A stretch of DNA of 64,000 nt, taken from positions 1-64,000 of the forward strand of contig JXTC01000663.1 of the NCBI GenBank assembly GCA_002914845.1. Direction: 5' to 3'. Every line of letters starts with the position of its first letter. Position 1 is the stretch's first letter. The position numbers and the translations under genes are program-made. The notes beneath the pieces are model-generated. The model ran no database searches. It saw only the letters and a program-made list of their open reading frames with translations, and was not told the DNA's origin. Below, piece after piece: positions 13,445-24,798 of the stretch. The stretch is from Trema orientale (taxonomy: Eukaryota > Streptophyta > Magnoliopsida > Rosales > Cannabaceae).

Positions 13445-13957
13445 GAAGCTCCATCTTTGGCTCAACTAAAGCTCAACGTGGACGCAGTTGTGAATTCAAC
13501 TACGGGATGGATTGTATCGGCCCCGTGATTCGAGACTCAAAAGGGACAATCTGTGGAGCTTTGTCAACAAAAATCAAGGGTCATCCTAGCGCTTACATTG
13601 CTGAATATTTAGCTCTCCATGCAAGCCTCCGTTTTGCTTTATGTCAAGGTCTGTTTATCTCAGTAGCAAAATATGACTCCCTAAAAGTCACATCCGCCGT
13701 AAAAAATATAGAACCTCTCTCGTTTGAAGGCCCCATCATCAATGATATCATTGCCACTCTTCACATGCTCGGTGGTGTTGTTTACAACCACGTTCCTTAT
13801 TCGAGGAATAACATTGCCCACAAACTAGCTTCTTTTGCTTTTCATTATAATTCGACCTCTATTTGTTTTTTTGAAACACCCTTGTGTGTTTCACGGGATG
13901 TAATGCTTGATATTTCCTAGTTTTTAATAGAATATCCTTATTCCTTAAGAAAAAAAA
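13445..13957 (+). pseudogene. LINE 3' end with broken RNase H-like domain
   Basis: The segment encodes the RNase H-like domain that ends many plant LINE polyproteins. From 13445 one frame reads EAPSLAQLKLNVDAVVNSTTGW, the expected N-terminal strand with the first catalytic-type Asp. It then hits a stop, while the neighbouring frame continues as IGPVIRDSKGTICGALSTKI, AEYLALHASLRFA with the expected Glu, and VPYSRNNIAHKLASFA with the C-terminal N-x-x-AH motif. A frameshift near 13505 therefore separates the two parts. After the stop at 13918-13920 an AT-rich 3' tail ends in eight A (13950-13957), like a LINE poly(A) tail. The element is 5'-truncated; I did not find matching target duplications. 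A solo RNase H-like host gene is possible but unlikely given the break. Confidence 0.75.
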
Positions 13958-15400
13958 GTATGCATGAAATCTATACTTGCACTCAGCTCTATAAGGTGTT
14001 GTGTAGTGTTATGCGATTTGAAAAGCACGTACAAATCTACAGTCAAATAAAAATCAATTAGCTCTGCTTGTTCAATGTATGTACGACCTGTAACAGCGAG
14101 CAGAAGTGGCTATCAACTCACTCGACTCGTCAAAATTGCGATCTTACTTTCACACTATCAATAAGTCCGAGAATTCACACTCTAAATAACATGTGAGCTG
14201 CGGTGAATTAACTACTACCCAGAAATTACAGAATAAAAGCGAAAAAAACCAAATCAATCTCAATTATCAAGATTGTTATCTAATCTTATCAAGATTACAT
14301 ATTTTGGTAAACCCAATTTCCCTCAAAAAATCTCACTTTGTGTAAATAGTCGCCCTTCCTCAACTTTAAATAAAGGAGAAAACGACATGTAAAAAAAGAT
14401 CGAGTGAAATATTAATAATACTCTCTCTCTCTCTCTCCCTCCATAGTGGATGTAGGTCAAAACTACTCTTGATTGAATCACTCTAAATTTAGGTGTTGTT
14501 TATCTAAATTCTTGTCGTTCATCTAAACTCTTGTTGTTTACCATTATTTTTTCAAAATTGTATATCTTAGTTGTTATACCAATTTTTAGTATCAACATAT
14601 AGTACTATAATTTCACCATATAAATCAACAGTGCCCGCTCACCATTTAAATCACATTCCACCATTTTCACTTTTGTTTTTTTTAGTGATTCATTAACAAT
14701 TTAACATATCTTCCATAGAAACCTTTTAACATAAAAAATTCTTTCAAAATTGGACTTTAAGATTTAGAAATTTCAAGAGAAAACTATATAAATGAGAAAC
14801 CCACTCAATTTAAATATGAACAGGAGAAACGTGTATTCCATATTTATACAGATCTAAATCTACAAAAAAAAAAAAAAAAAATTTCATATGTGTAAATCTA
14901 TTAACGAGGAAAGAAAAAGATACAAATAAAAAATCAATTGATTAATCTGACTTAAAAGAGTAATACTAACTGTCTCCCTCTCTAGTAATATAGAAAGCAT
15001 TGGTAAAACTTACAAAGAGGAGAAAGAAAAAAAATTTCAAAGGAAGAGCGGCTAGAGTTTACAACATAATGTACTGAATAATCAACTTAAGACTAGTGCT
15101 ATGGTAATGAACTAGTGATAGTAAAAACTATTTATCCTCTACTTACTTAGCAATCAAGTCAATTACCGAAGTTTAAGAATCATATACATTCACAGTTAAT
15201 TTGTTAAAATATAATTGGAAAAGTACAGACTAAAAATGGGTAATTAAAAATTTTATGTTTTCCGAATCCAAAACTTAGTAAATAAGTTCTCGGAGTCGTA
15301 TGTTCCTAATGTGCAATGTACCCACATCATTTTTCGGCCTCCTCTCCAAATCCAATTAATCTTGATATAATTTGAGACACATACCAGTGTTTCCTTACTA
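13958..15400. other. Intergenic, no gene seen
   Basis: AT-rich sequence with short CT tracts (about 14421-14440) and A tracts (14863-14880). No gene or clear repeat boundary. Confidence 0.5.
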
Positions 15401-15539
15401 TAGCAAAACATGCCCAAAGTTCTAAATATCAATGAAAATTCATCTTCGGAGGGATATTTTTTTAGATCTTGTATAACCAAAATATCCCTATTCCCCACCC
15501 CACTCACAGCTCAGCCCCTCATAGCCGAAATATTCATGT

Positions 15540-15978
15540 CCATTTAAACCATATAACCAAGTCTCTCTCTCTCTCCCTCTCAAATCTCAATATCCTTACC
15601 TGGTCACAACTCCACGTGGACCCCACTTTTCCCTTCGCCCCTTTCTTTCCACCTCGGCGCGTCTTTTCACTCCCTTTTTAAATCGCGTGACTCATTCCCA
15701 CTCCTCCTCTCTCTCTCACCTCTGCTCCCTGAAAAAGCTGTTCTCTCTCTCTCTCTCTCTCTCTCTTCTCCGCCGCTGCATCGTGTTTTCGGCAGTCGCT
15801 TTCTCCAACTCTTACAAATCTTTTCACAAACCACCTCTCTCTATCTCCTCTCTTTCTCTCTCTTAATTAATACAGCAAACCCAATCCGGTCTGGTTTCTG
15901 GGTCTGTTTTTAAAAAGGCCTTTGTGGGTTCATTTTCAATAAACAAAACCCCAGTTTTCTCCTTCACCACCAAGTTGT

Positions 15979-16011
<33 letters not shown>

Positions 16012-16164
16012 CTTTTTCGGGTTCTGGTTTCGGTTAGTACCCGGAGACTGCTCACCGGGCAAAACCCATATAGGGTTTTGGCTTATAGCAGCATCAGAAA
16101 TCTCCTTCTCTTTCATTTTGGGTTCTCTGGTTCTACTAGTAACTGCTGCTACTACTGTTTGGAC
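15540..16164 (+). promoter_or_regulatory. Promoter and CT-rich 5' leader of the 16.2-kb gene
   Basis: Repeated CT microsatellites occur at about 15559-15580, 15742-15765 and 15981-16010. A TATA-like TTTTTAAAT lies near 15674. Pyrimidine-rich stretches of this sort are common around plant transcription starts, so the leader may be about 450 bases long. The reading frame is open upstream of the chosen ATG to at least 16078 but contains no other in-frame ATG there, which supports the start at 16165. Confidence 0.5.
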
Positions 16165-18000
16165 ATGGCTGATGGTTTAGACGACGCTGAGTTTTGGCTC
16201 CCTCCCCAGTTTCTCACCGACGACGATGTGCTCACGGGCGTTACTAATAGCAAGACTAAGAAAAGCGACGGAGATGGGTTTGCTTTTGGGTCCGAAACCG
16301 ACGCCTCGAACAGGCCTCTGTTCCCGTACGAGTTCCCTTGCGGTTTTGGGTCTCTTGGGGTTCCGTCGGATCTAAGCTCTCCGGTTGAATCGGTGGTGGG
16401 TTCGAGTGAGACCGAGAGTGACGAAGAGGATTACCTCGCTGGCTTGACCCTCCAAATGGCTCGCTCTACCTTAGAGGACGGTTTCAAGAACACTGGCCCT
16501 GAAAATGGAAAGGTATGAGACTATGATTGGAGGAATGGTTCCTAATATTCTAGTTTTTTAACTTTTTCTTCTTCGCTTTTTTGTTTTTCCCTGATTTGGG
16601 TTCTTGGATTTTCGTCTTTTTCAGCCATGGACTGTGTCTGGTTCGCCTCAATCGACGCTTTGTGCAGTTGGGAGTGGTTGCGGTTGCGGACTGGGGTCGA
16701 GCCGTGAGAGCCCAAAAGCTCATTCACGCGTCTCGTCGCCGCCGGAGACTTGGGATCTTCTCAACGCCGCCGCCGGAGAAGTCGCCAAGATGAGGATGAA
16801 CGAAGAAGAGTACAGGTTTTACCATAGCAGGGGTCTCTTATACCCTCCGAGAAAGCCTTCTCCGGTAGGCAACCCTGTAAACGCTGATATGGGTTTTTAC
16901 ATAAACCAGTCCATTTCTCAGAAGCAACTGCAAGCTTCTCAGGTACTTGCTCTTATGGAGTTCGCATGTTCGTACTTTTTCTCGCTCTTTCATAGTCTGT
17001 TACTGAAACTTTTTTCTTCTCCTCTTTTCAGTTTCAGCAGCTGAGGCACCAACAAATGATGAAGCAGCAGAGCTCGACGATTTGGGGTTCGAATACTACT
17101 CAGTCGAAGTTGGCTGGACGGTACCAGATGCACCAGACCCAACCAATGGTCCATAACGGAGGAAGGAACGACGAGTTCGTGGTTACCAAAAAGGGTCGAC
17201 CTCTGGGCTTGTCTCCATCTGCATGGCCTCCATTCCACCAAGCTCAGAGCCAGCCAAATGGGTCTGGAATGAGAGCAGTCTTTCTTGGAAACCCTTCGGC
17301 TAGAAGGGAATGCGCCGGAACCGGTGTCTTCTTGCCTCGCCAAGTCGGGAACCAACCCGAAACGCGTAGAAAGCCAGGTACTACGACGCCGTTTCAGTTC
17401 TCCAACGCCAATACAGCTGTTTCAATTAATGGTTTTGAGTGCTTTAGAGACCCAAAATGTTTATTGTTTCGTCATTGAATCTAGTGGTTCACATCATTAA
17501 GATTTCCGCGTTTAAGGAATTAATTACAGGAACCTGATTGTGACTTTTGAACTTTTTGTTTCTGGGTATTTTTGTATTTTTGTGGTTTAGATTTAACATT
17601 TATTTTTCTATTTGATTTTTTGGAGATTTATTATTTTTTTTGAACGTTTCTCGTTTTTTTTTTTTGAACAGCTTGTTCGACGGTTTTGCTTCCGGCTAGA
17701 GTTGTCCAGGCCCTGAACTTGAACTTGGACGACATGTGTGCCCAGCCCCAGCTTCAGCGGCCCCGCTTTAATGGAAGATTTGCTTCTGACTCTGGTAAAA
17801 ACTCTACCTCGGTTTCTATTTTAAACCCAATTTTATAACATTAATGGAGTTAAGCTTATACTTACTTAGTGGGTATTTGACATGCAGATGTGACTCTAAG
17901 GCTTCGGAGTAACAATGTCGTTTCTCATCAAAAGCGCAACATGAGGTCTCAGCCACCAGTGAACCATGAGATTAGGCTACCCCAGGACTGGACTTACTAG
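16165..18000 (+). CDS. Plant-specific protein of unknown function (LPQDWTY C-terminus)
   Basis: Five exons join in frame: 16165-16512, 16625-16942, 17032-17377, 17672-17794 and 17888-18000, all with GT-AG borders, giving 415 residues. The start MADGLDDAEFWLPPQFLTDDD is the first ATG in a frame that follows a pyrimidine-rich leader. Residues 76-90 are acidic and serine-rich (SSETESDEEDYLAG). The middle has a PETWDLLNAAAGEVAKMRMNEEE segment, then Gln-rich (KQLQASQ-FQQLRHQQMMKQQ) and Pro-rich tracts. The protein ends RLPQDWTY. No signal peptide, membrane segment or enzyme motif is visible. From memory it resembles an uncharacterised Arabidopsis family (At3g54000, At5g59050, At2g39870 types) sharing the N-terminal WLPPQFL and C-terminal LPQ(D/E)WTY blocks; the role is unknown to me. 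Skipping exon 4 would shift nothing (123 bp), so an exon-skipped isoform is possible. Confidence 0.85.
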
Positions 18001-19080
18001 CCTCAAGCTGCTCTTACCTGGGATATATCTTACTGATTGCTTCGTTTTAGGGAAAAGAAAAGGGTAATAGAAAGTGAAAGGTTTCTAGAGTTGTTAGCTT
18101 GCTATATAGATTGTTAGTAGTACAGAAAAAATAGGTCAAGAAAGAATGAAAAAAAGTAAAAAGAAAATATATGATGATGAAAAATGGTGACCATTCTGTT
18201 CTTTTGGGTTAGGTTTAGATGATAATAAAATGTCTTACTTTTGGTTTAAAAGGGATATGATGGTTATGGTGCTACAAGTCATAGCAGCAGCCTTTGTTCT
18301 TGTGGGTTGTGCTAGAGGAAGAAGAAGGTGGTGGATTTTTGTTGTCCCTCTTTTGTTTTTGTATCAGGGATGATATGATCAAGTTGGGGGTCTTTTGTTA
18401 TTCTCACAGTTTCAGCTTTTCATTGTCAACAGTCCCAACGTCCACTCACCTTTTCGTTATAAATAAAATGATTATATTTTCCAATTACCCCTCTGTTGTT
18501 ACTATATTATCTCTCATTTTTTTGCAATTGTTTCCCTTAATTGGGCCACTGATTTAGCTGGCTGAATTTTGTTAATTATGTATGTATTAATATGGCAATT
18601 AAATTAATTTTTAGTGACTTGTAAAAAGGTTGAGACTGACTGACACATACTTCTAAATTCGCCTCTGGAAGTTCCTAGTAGAGAGCTTTGCACTTTCTTC
18701 GAGACCCGGCAGAGCTGGATTTCCGGTTTGTTTAATGTCGTAACTCGAATTTGTTTAATGGTTTTTGGCTTTGCTTGGTTCATATGACTAAATAATGTCC
18801 GATTAATTATGATATTTAAAGTCATAAATGAAGTCCAATAAACTTGATTTGGAAAGGTAATTTAGATTGCGACTCGGTGTGGCCTTTTTTATATACTTAG
18901 GGAGGAAGTATCGTCGATACGAAATAAATATGGGGAAGGCTTTTTGCTGTTCTGTTGTGGACCAACCGCGTGTGCCTTCGGCTTTTACACGTGGCGCCAC
19001 CCATCTGTCCTCTGCTTTTATGATTTTTTTTAAAATTTCTTTATTCGTTTTATTTTTTCTTTGCCGTTTCTTCCGTTGTT

Positions 19081-19122
19081 AAATTATAAGATTCTCTTTA
19101 TAAAAAAAAAATTATAAGATTC
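19081..19122 (+). repeat. Short A-rich insertion with 14-bp direct repeats
   Basis: AAATTATAAGATTC at 19081-19094 is repeated exactly at 19109-19122 around a 14-bp insert TCTTTATAAAAAAA. Confidence 0.6.
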
Positions 19123-19129
19123 ATGAGGA

Positions 19130-19345
19130 ACGTTAGCAATACTCTTTTTTGTACTCTCTTAATTTTACTGTTTGACTCGTGAAATTCACTATAATTTGTT
19201 GTATTATTAAAATATTAATACTCTTTTTTGTACTCTCTTAATTTCACTGTGACTTGTGAAATCCACTATGATTTGTTGTATTATTAAAATATTAAACTGA
19301 TAATAAAATCCACGTGCTGGAAAGTGTCAAAAGAATGTTTCTCAT
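19130..19345. repeat. MITE-like repeat with a 79-bp internal tandem duplication
   Basis: The unit starting TACTCTTTTTTGTACTCTC at 19140 recurs at 19219. It ends in GTATTATTAAAATATTAA. The sequence after 19297 (AATAAAATCCACGTG, AAGTGTCAAAAGAA) is an approximate reverse complement of the unit, so the whole looks like a foldback element whose left arm has been duplicated. The foldback at 53526-53710 shares the same phrases. Confidence 0.5.
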
Positions 19346-20149
19346 AAATTATCATATACTCTATGCAAAATATGTAAGATAAGGAATGAAAATGTACAAA
19401 ATATAACTTAACCATTTTTAGACATACACATGCATTTTCTCGTCCTTATTCTTTCTTCTATGGAAGGTATAATACACCCATGACCTTTAAAAATCCGGGT
19501 TCTTTTTCATACAATTTAGCTTTCGAAAAGATACACTACCGGTCTACCACCAGTTATAAGTCCCTTTGATTAAATTGTAAAAGCTTAGATGTAAAAAAAT
19601 ATATATATATCTTTACTTTGTATACTTGCTTTTTATGTCAAATTGCAAATGAAAATGTGTTTTCAAACGTTAAATGAAAAAGGAAGATAATCAAACCAAA
19701 GGTTAATCAGAGGGTAATGGCATGGATTCACCTTTTTTAAGTATTATTATCACATTCACAGATTTCTAATACTATTTGATGTATGTGATCTGTCATTTTT
19801 CAATTTTAATTAGTGTGTTAAAATTAATTACTAATAATAAAGTTGACATCATTTACTAATTAAATACTGACAATTCACTTGTGACTTCAAATCGTACCAC
19901 CACCACCAGAAAAAGAAGTATAAGAAGTCTAAAGAAAAGTAGGATAAACAGTTGGATTTATCCTATTAGCGTGGTCAATAACACTATTTTGTGAACTACA
20001 CAATACGTATCCTGGTCTTCTATAGATTCTGTGTTAAGAGCCATATGATTAAACTATTTTATCATGTTACTATTTATTTTACATATTATGTAAGCGAAAA
20101 AAAAAGGGTGTGTGATTTAAGGCGGAATTGGTGGTAAAATTGAATAATG

Positions 20150-20640
20150 TGGGAAATGGTGGAGGTGGAGGTGGAGGTGGAGGGGTGACCGATTGAGGGA
20201 GGTGTTGGTGTCGTTAGAGAGGCAGAGGCAGAGCGAATGGGAAGCACGTAATTAGAATTTTAGAGGGGGAGGTGACAGAGAGTAGTGGTTGTGTTGCGTG
20301 GTGGTTGACAGCGTTACACACACCCGCAACCCCACGTGCTTCGCTGGAGCTCACATGGCTCGCACGACTTTTGGTCTGCGCCACGGAGCGTCTAACACAC
20401 AAGCTGATCCAAAACCACTTGGGAATGGTCAGAAGAAAGTGCACCCACGTGCGCTGAATGCCCACACCTTCGCCAATGTCAACGCGCCTCATCAAGCACC
20501 TAATCCTACTAACCCACTCACTCACCCACGCACGCACAAAAAAACTCCCCACCCACTAGCGACCGCGAAATGCCACTCACCCACCAACTTAGGCCCGGCG
20601 GACCCCTTACCTTTATCCATTTCATCGTCGGCTGTAAACG
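20150..20640. other. GC-rich non-coding island
   Basis: Much richer in C, G and CpG than its surroundings. It contains (GGTGGA)n at 20157-20182 and two CACGTG G-boxes (about 20332 and 20444). The longest frame through it (20289-20702 plus) has low-complexity composition with no recognisable domain. It may be a promoter remnant, a decayed exon or an RNA-gene promoter; I cannot tell which. Confidence 0.4.
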
Positions 20641-22153
20641 ATATTCGGGAAAAAAGGAAAAAAGAGGCGCACAAAAAAAAAAAAAAAAAACCTAAATTAT
20701 AAAAGTTGAGTATTCTACAGTTCTATCTCTGAAATTTAGATTATGCAATATAGTAATTTGAGATTACAAATTTGTGAAAAATTGATATCATGATGTGAAT
20801 GTTTTTAAATAATGTTAGCAATATAAAACATAAAATACCCTCCAAATTAAGTAGAAGAGGAAGAATGATTAACCTAGTTTTAATGTATGATGTTATTATT
20901 ATTTTTTTATTAAAATTAGTTATGAAATTATGCATATATCAATTTTCACAAAAGTCTTAATCTTGCATAGAGTAAATCTTAATATTAAAATTGTAGAACA
21001 CCATAACCTAGAGTACTTTTTTCTTCGCAATCTATCCAAATTTCAAATTCAACGGGGTTTTTTTTTTCCCCTTAAAAAAAAAGCTAAAAAAGAAATAGTA
21101 ACAATGGTGTTCATGAGAGATAAAAACAAAAAGTAAAGTAATTTTTTTAATACTGTAGTATCTTCTATATAATTAAATACAGAAATGTAGTGACAATTTT
21201 TTTAGAATTGAAAAAAGTGTTTCAATAGTGGGTATTTTTTTGATTTTTTTTTTATGGACCACTAATTAAGGTTGATCCAATCATATGGTAAAATTATACT
21301 CAAAATGTGAGAGTTGATAACCATTTACCACGTTAAGCATGTACTAAAATTGCCAAGTCTTTGAATAGACGTTTGAGTCTTCATCTTTTTCATATTTTGG
21401 TGTGGACCCTTTGCAAAAAGAACAGGCTGCAATATCGTTTGATTTTCTTTTTTTTTTTTTTTCCGTTCTTTTTCTTACTTAACAGCCAACCTTCATCTTC
21501 TTCCTTTTTTCTTTAGAAAAGAGTAATCATGAATTTTCAGGACATTTGTAACAGTTTGTCATTAGTGGTCAAGAAAATTTTAGTCCATAGTGTGTCAAAA
21601 TTTATTGCTATGACCGCTAAATCATATGTTATCTCAAAATAAAATTGCATTAATAATAGTTATCTCAAAATGCGACCATACTAGATATTAGTTGTATGTT
21701 TAAAATATTAAATAAATTGCTTGATTCACATATCAAATATAGAAAATAAATTAGTGAAATGAAGATATTTATACATCTTGAATTCACGAGATTAACGCAA
21801 CAATAAACCTTAAATCATAATCATATGAAATACAAAATCAAATGCACTTGCAAAATAGAATATGCTATTTCTATGTCTAAAGTAGCTCTCTCCCTCCTCC
21901 CCTTTCTAACTCCCACTCATGGATGATGTTTCTTTCTTGCTTTCTTATTCTACATTAATAATTATTCGTTGTGATCACTAGGAAATATACCTACCAATTT
22001 AATAATAGCATTTTGACATTGTAGGGTTCATACAAGTCTGGTAAGTCATCCCAAATCTATTGCCTTTACTCCTGAAATTTTTGGAAGAGGCACAGCTCAT
22101 AATCTTACTTCTTAATATACGTACATAAACTAATCAATTTAAGCAGTTACCTG

Positions 22154-22245
22154 AACAATGTGAGTTTCAGGGGAGTTCTAATTAGCTAACTCAGTTTTAA
22201 ACAATGTGAGTTTCAGGGGAGTTCTAATTAGCTAACTCAGTTTTT
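22154..22245. repeat. 46-bp perfect tandem duplication
   Basis: AACAATGTGAGTTTCAGGGG starts copies at 22154 and 22200; the two are essentially identical across 46 bp. Confidence 0.9.
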
Positions 22246-22430
22246 AATCACTGACTCATCTTTTGCTTTATAAGTACTCTTGTATGTGTTTATCTTTGGT
22301 CTTTCTCATTCAAATTATATTAACAAATCCTGCTTAATTCTATATTCTTATTAGTAATTATCTTTAGCTTGATTTTTCTTTTTATCGGAAAAATTAGGCT
22401 GCCCGAATTATATAATATTGTCACTTTTTC

Positions 22431-23056
22431 TGGTAAATGTGTCAAAATAGACCGGGCTAAATGAGCCGGCCCGGCCCGCTGGGTCGGGTAGGGATATGGT
22501 CGGATTGGGCTTATATATCTAGGTCCACGGGCCGGCCCGCTAATCTAGCCTGCATGGACCGGCCTGGTCCAGCCCGCTAAAAATAATTTTTATTTTAATT
22601 TTTTAAAGTTTTTAAATAAATTTAAATACAAATTTTTTTTAATACTAATAAATACACATTTCTTCACTCTTTTTTTTCACACTTCAAATTTCAATCTAAT
22701 TCTAAATAATTTTCTTAAGGTTTTTTTTTATTTTAAACTTTTTTTTTTCAACTTACATACTCTTAGCTTATTTAATTATTTTTAAATTTTTATTAATAGG
22801 GAAAAAAATAACATATTATTTATTTTTTCATTAATTTTAATTTTCTAATATTTTTAACTAATTATACAAATAATATTATTTTTTTAGATTTTTTTATTTT
22901 TTAAAATTGGGCCAAGAATGGATCTGCCCGACCCGGCGGACTTACGGGCCGGGTTGAGCTTCACTTTAAAAATTTTGGGTGGCCAGGCCCGGACCGACTC
23001 GTTTGTCCTTCCAAGCCCGCTTTGGCCGGGCCGGCCCACCCATTTTTGACACCTCT
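22431..23056. mobile_element. hAT-like non-autonomous element with GGCCCGGCC-rich ends
   Basis: The left end contains GTGTCAAAATAG followed by GGCCGGCCCG-type sequence, and the complement of the right end reads AGAGGTGTCAAAAATGGG followed by GGGCCGGCCCGGCC. The interior (about 22575-22900) is strongly AT-rich. The borders carry ACTTTTTC (22423-22430) and ACTTTCTC (23057-23064), an 8-bp duplication with one mismatch, which fits hAT elements. No transposase is present. Confidence 0.7.
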
Positions 23057-23313
23057 ACTTTCTCGTAAGAAATTATGAAAATAATATTTTTCTAAGCTTT
23101 GAAAGTTCTTATGGCGCGAAAACGAAAGAAAACAGATTGTGGGGTCTCTATATTGCGGCTGGTGAACGTAGCACATGCATATATATATATTCACCTCTTT
23201 CTCTTTGTTTCATTTGGGACATACATATTCATATTCGGGTGATACGTATATATGTATATATATCAGCAAGATGAGGACACACTGAAGAATAAGTATTGTT
23301 TATTAACTTAAAA

Positions 23314-23417
23314 AAATAGGGTAATAAACTTTATTTAATTGATCCAGAGTGTAACTAGACTCGCACAAATAGGGTAATAAACTTTATTTAATTGATCCAG
23401 AGTGTAACTAGACTCGC
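23314..23417. repeat. 53-bp tandem duplication
   Basis: Copies start AAATAGGGTAATAAAC at 23314 and 23367 and end at ACTAGACTCGC; nearly identical. Confidence 0.9.
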
Positions 23418-24251
23418 TTCTTGTGTAGAAATTGTCCATTTTAGACTCAACGTTACCATCTCACGTTTCCAAAATTTGTTTGTACTGCAAGTTAAATGTA
23501 CTCTTCTTGTAAGGCTCATTTGTATACATCTCTCCACAAGCAATGTGGACACTGGGATCAAGTACAAATATCGAGTGATTTCTAATATAGTAAAAGCATT
23601 CTAACCAATTTTTTGTTTAACAAATTTTATAGCTATATCTCCACGTGATAATTGACTTAATACCTAATTTTAATTGACGAGGCACAAGATGACATGACTA
23701 GATTTCGTTACACTTATCAATAAGAACGTGACGACAAGTTAATTGTGTCATATATGGCTTAGTGGCACTCATATTTGAAGAACAAGTTAATTGAGTGAAC
23801 TTTTCTAGCGTTATCAATCTTCAAATAGCTAGAGTGTGTTTCTTGAGAAATTTGCGAAATTCAACGGTTTGCTCAACGAACCAACCAAACAACCAACAAA
23901 CCCCTCTTTTTGAAGTCATACCCAATAATATAGAAAGCAAAACTTAGACATCAACGTACTAGAGCTAGATAAATTGTTCATTATTGTACACATGTCAGAT
24001 ATGGATATCTATAAATTGAAGTTTAGGTGTTTGAACACTTCAATTATACATATATGATATTTTTTTTTTACGACTCGTCAATTATGGGAATTGTGTTCCT
24101 TATAAAAAAAGTATGAGAAGTCTGATTTACGCTTGGTTAGTCTTAATTTTTGTCTCCTGGCGCACAACATTCTTCTCTTTACGTATCTACTCAAAACTCC
24201 TTTTATAAAACAAAACTCCGTGATTGATGTTTTATATACTATTTATTTTTC

Positions 24252-24290
24252 CAAGTTGGGTGTTTTTTTTTTTTTAATAACAAGTTGGGT
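24252..24290 (-). repeat. T-tract insertion with 10-bp direct repeats
   Basis: CAAGTTGGGT at 24252-24261 and 24281-24290 flanks a 19-bp insert that is a T run followed by AATAA, i.e. poly(A) on the minus strand. Confidence 0.5.
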
Positions 24291-24798
24291 ATGTTTACGA
24301 AGGAAGTAGTAATTAATTAAGGTAATCCAATTGCCTCACACATGGAACCGATGAGAAATCATAGAGTTATTATGTATCTCATGATATATAATATATACTT
24401 GATAATACAAAGGTGGCGAATGCGTCGTCATCATTTTCTGCCTACGTTCGTATTCCCGTCATATTGCATTCTATAGTATTGAATTAGCTAATACAAAATT
24501 GTATTATTGTATCCTCTAACTCTTATAAATATATATTATACATTTTTTTATATTATTTGGAATATTCAAAATAACTAACCTTTTGTTAGTATAACATCTT
24601 TTGGCAAAGGCGTCACGCATATATGTTCTATACGTTCGCATTCTATATACAATACAAATTGTTGAATTAACTTAATGTAGTACGGTATATGCATGTTGTA
24701 TCGTCTTGCAATTATATATTCTATGTAGTTTTTTTTTTTTTTTTTAAAAAAGTTAGTATATACTATATAGTTTTGTAGTGAATAACATTTGAAATATT

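Larger units (their letters stand above)
18001..22422. other. 3' UTR then intergenic
   Basis: The first few hundred bases are the presumed 3' UTR (AATAAAA near 18223). The remainder holds the repeats listed separately and an unexplained GC-rich island. No other gene is supportable. Confidence 0.5.
23065..24798. other. Intergenic, no gene seen
   Basis: AT-rich sequence with no supportable gene. It contains the 53-bp tandem duplication and the T-rich insertion listed separately. Confidence 0.5.

Noticed and set aside
16078..16164. N-terminal extension of the 16.2-kb gene
   Set aside because: The frame is open but has no ATG before 16165; a TTG start is not expected for a plant nuclear gene.
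20289..20702. Open frame of 137 codons on the plus strand
   Set aside because: Low-complexity His/Pro/Thr-rich product with a poly-Lys end, no domain, no splice context; an effect of the GC-rich island.
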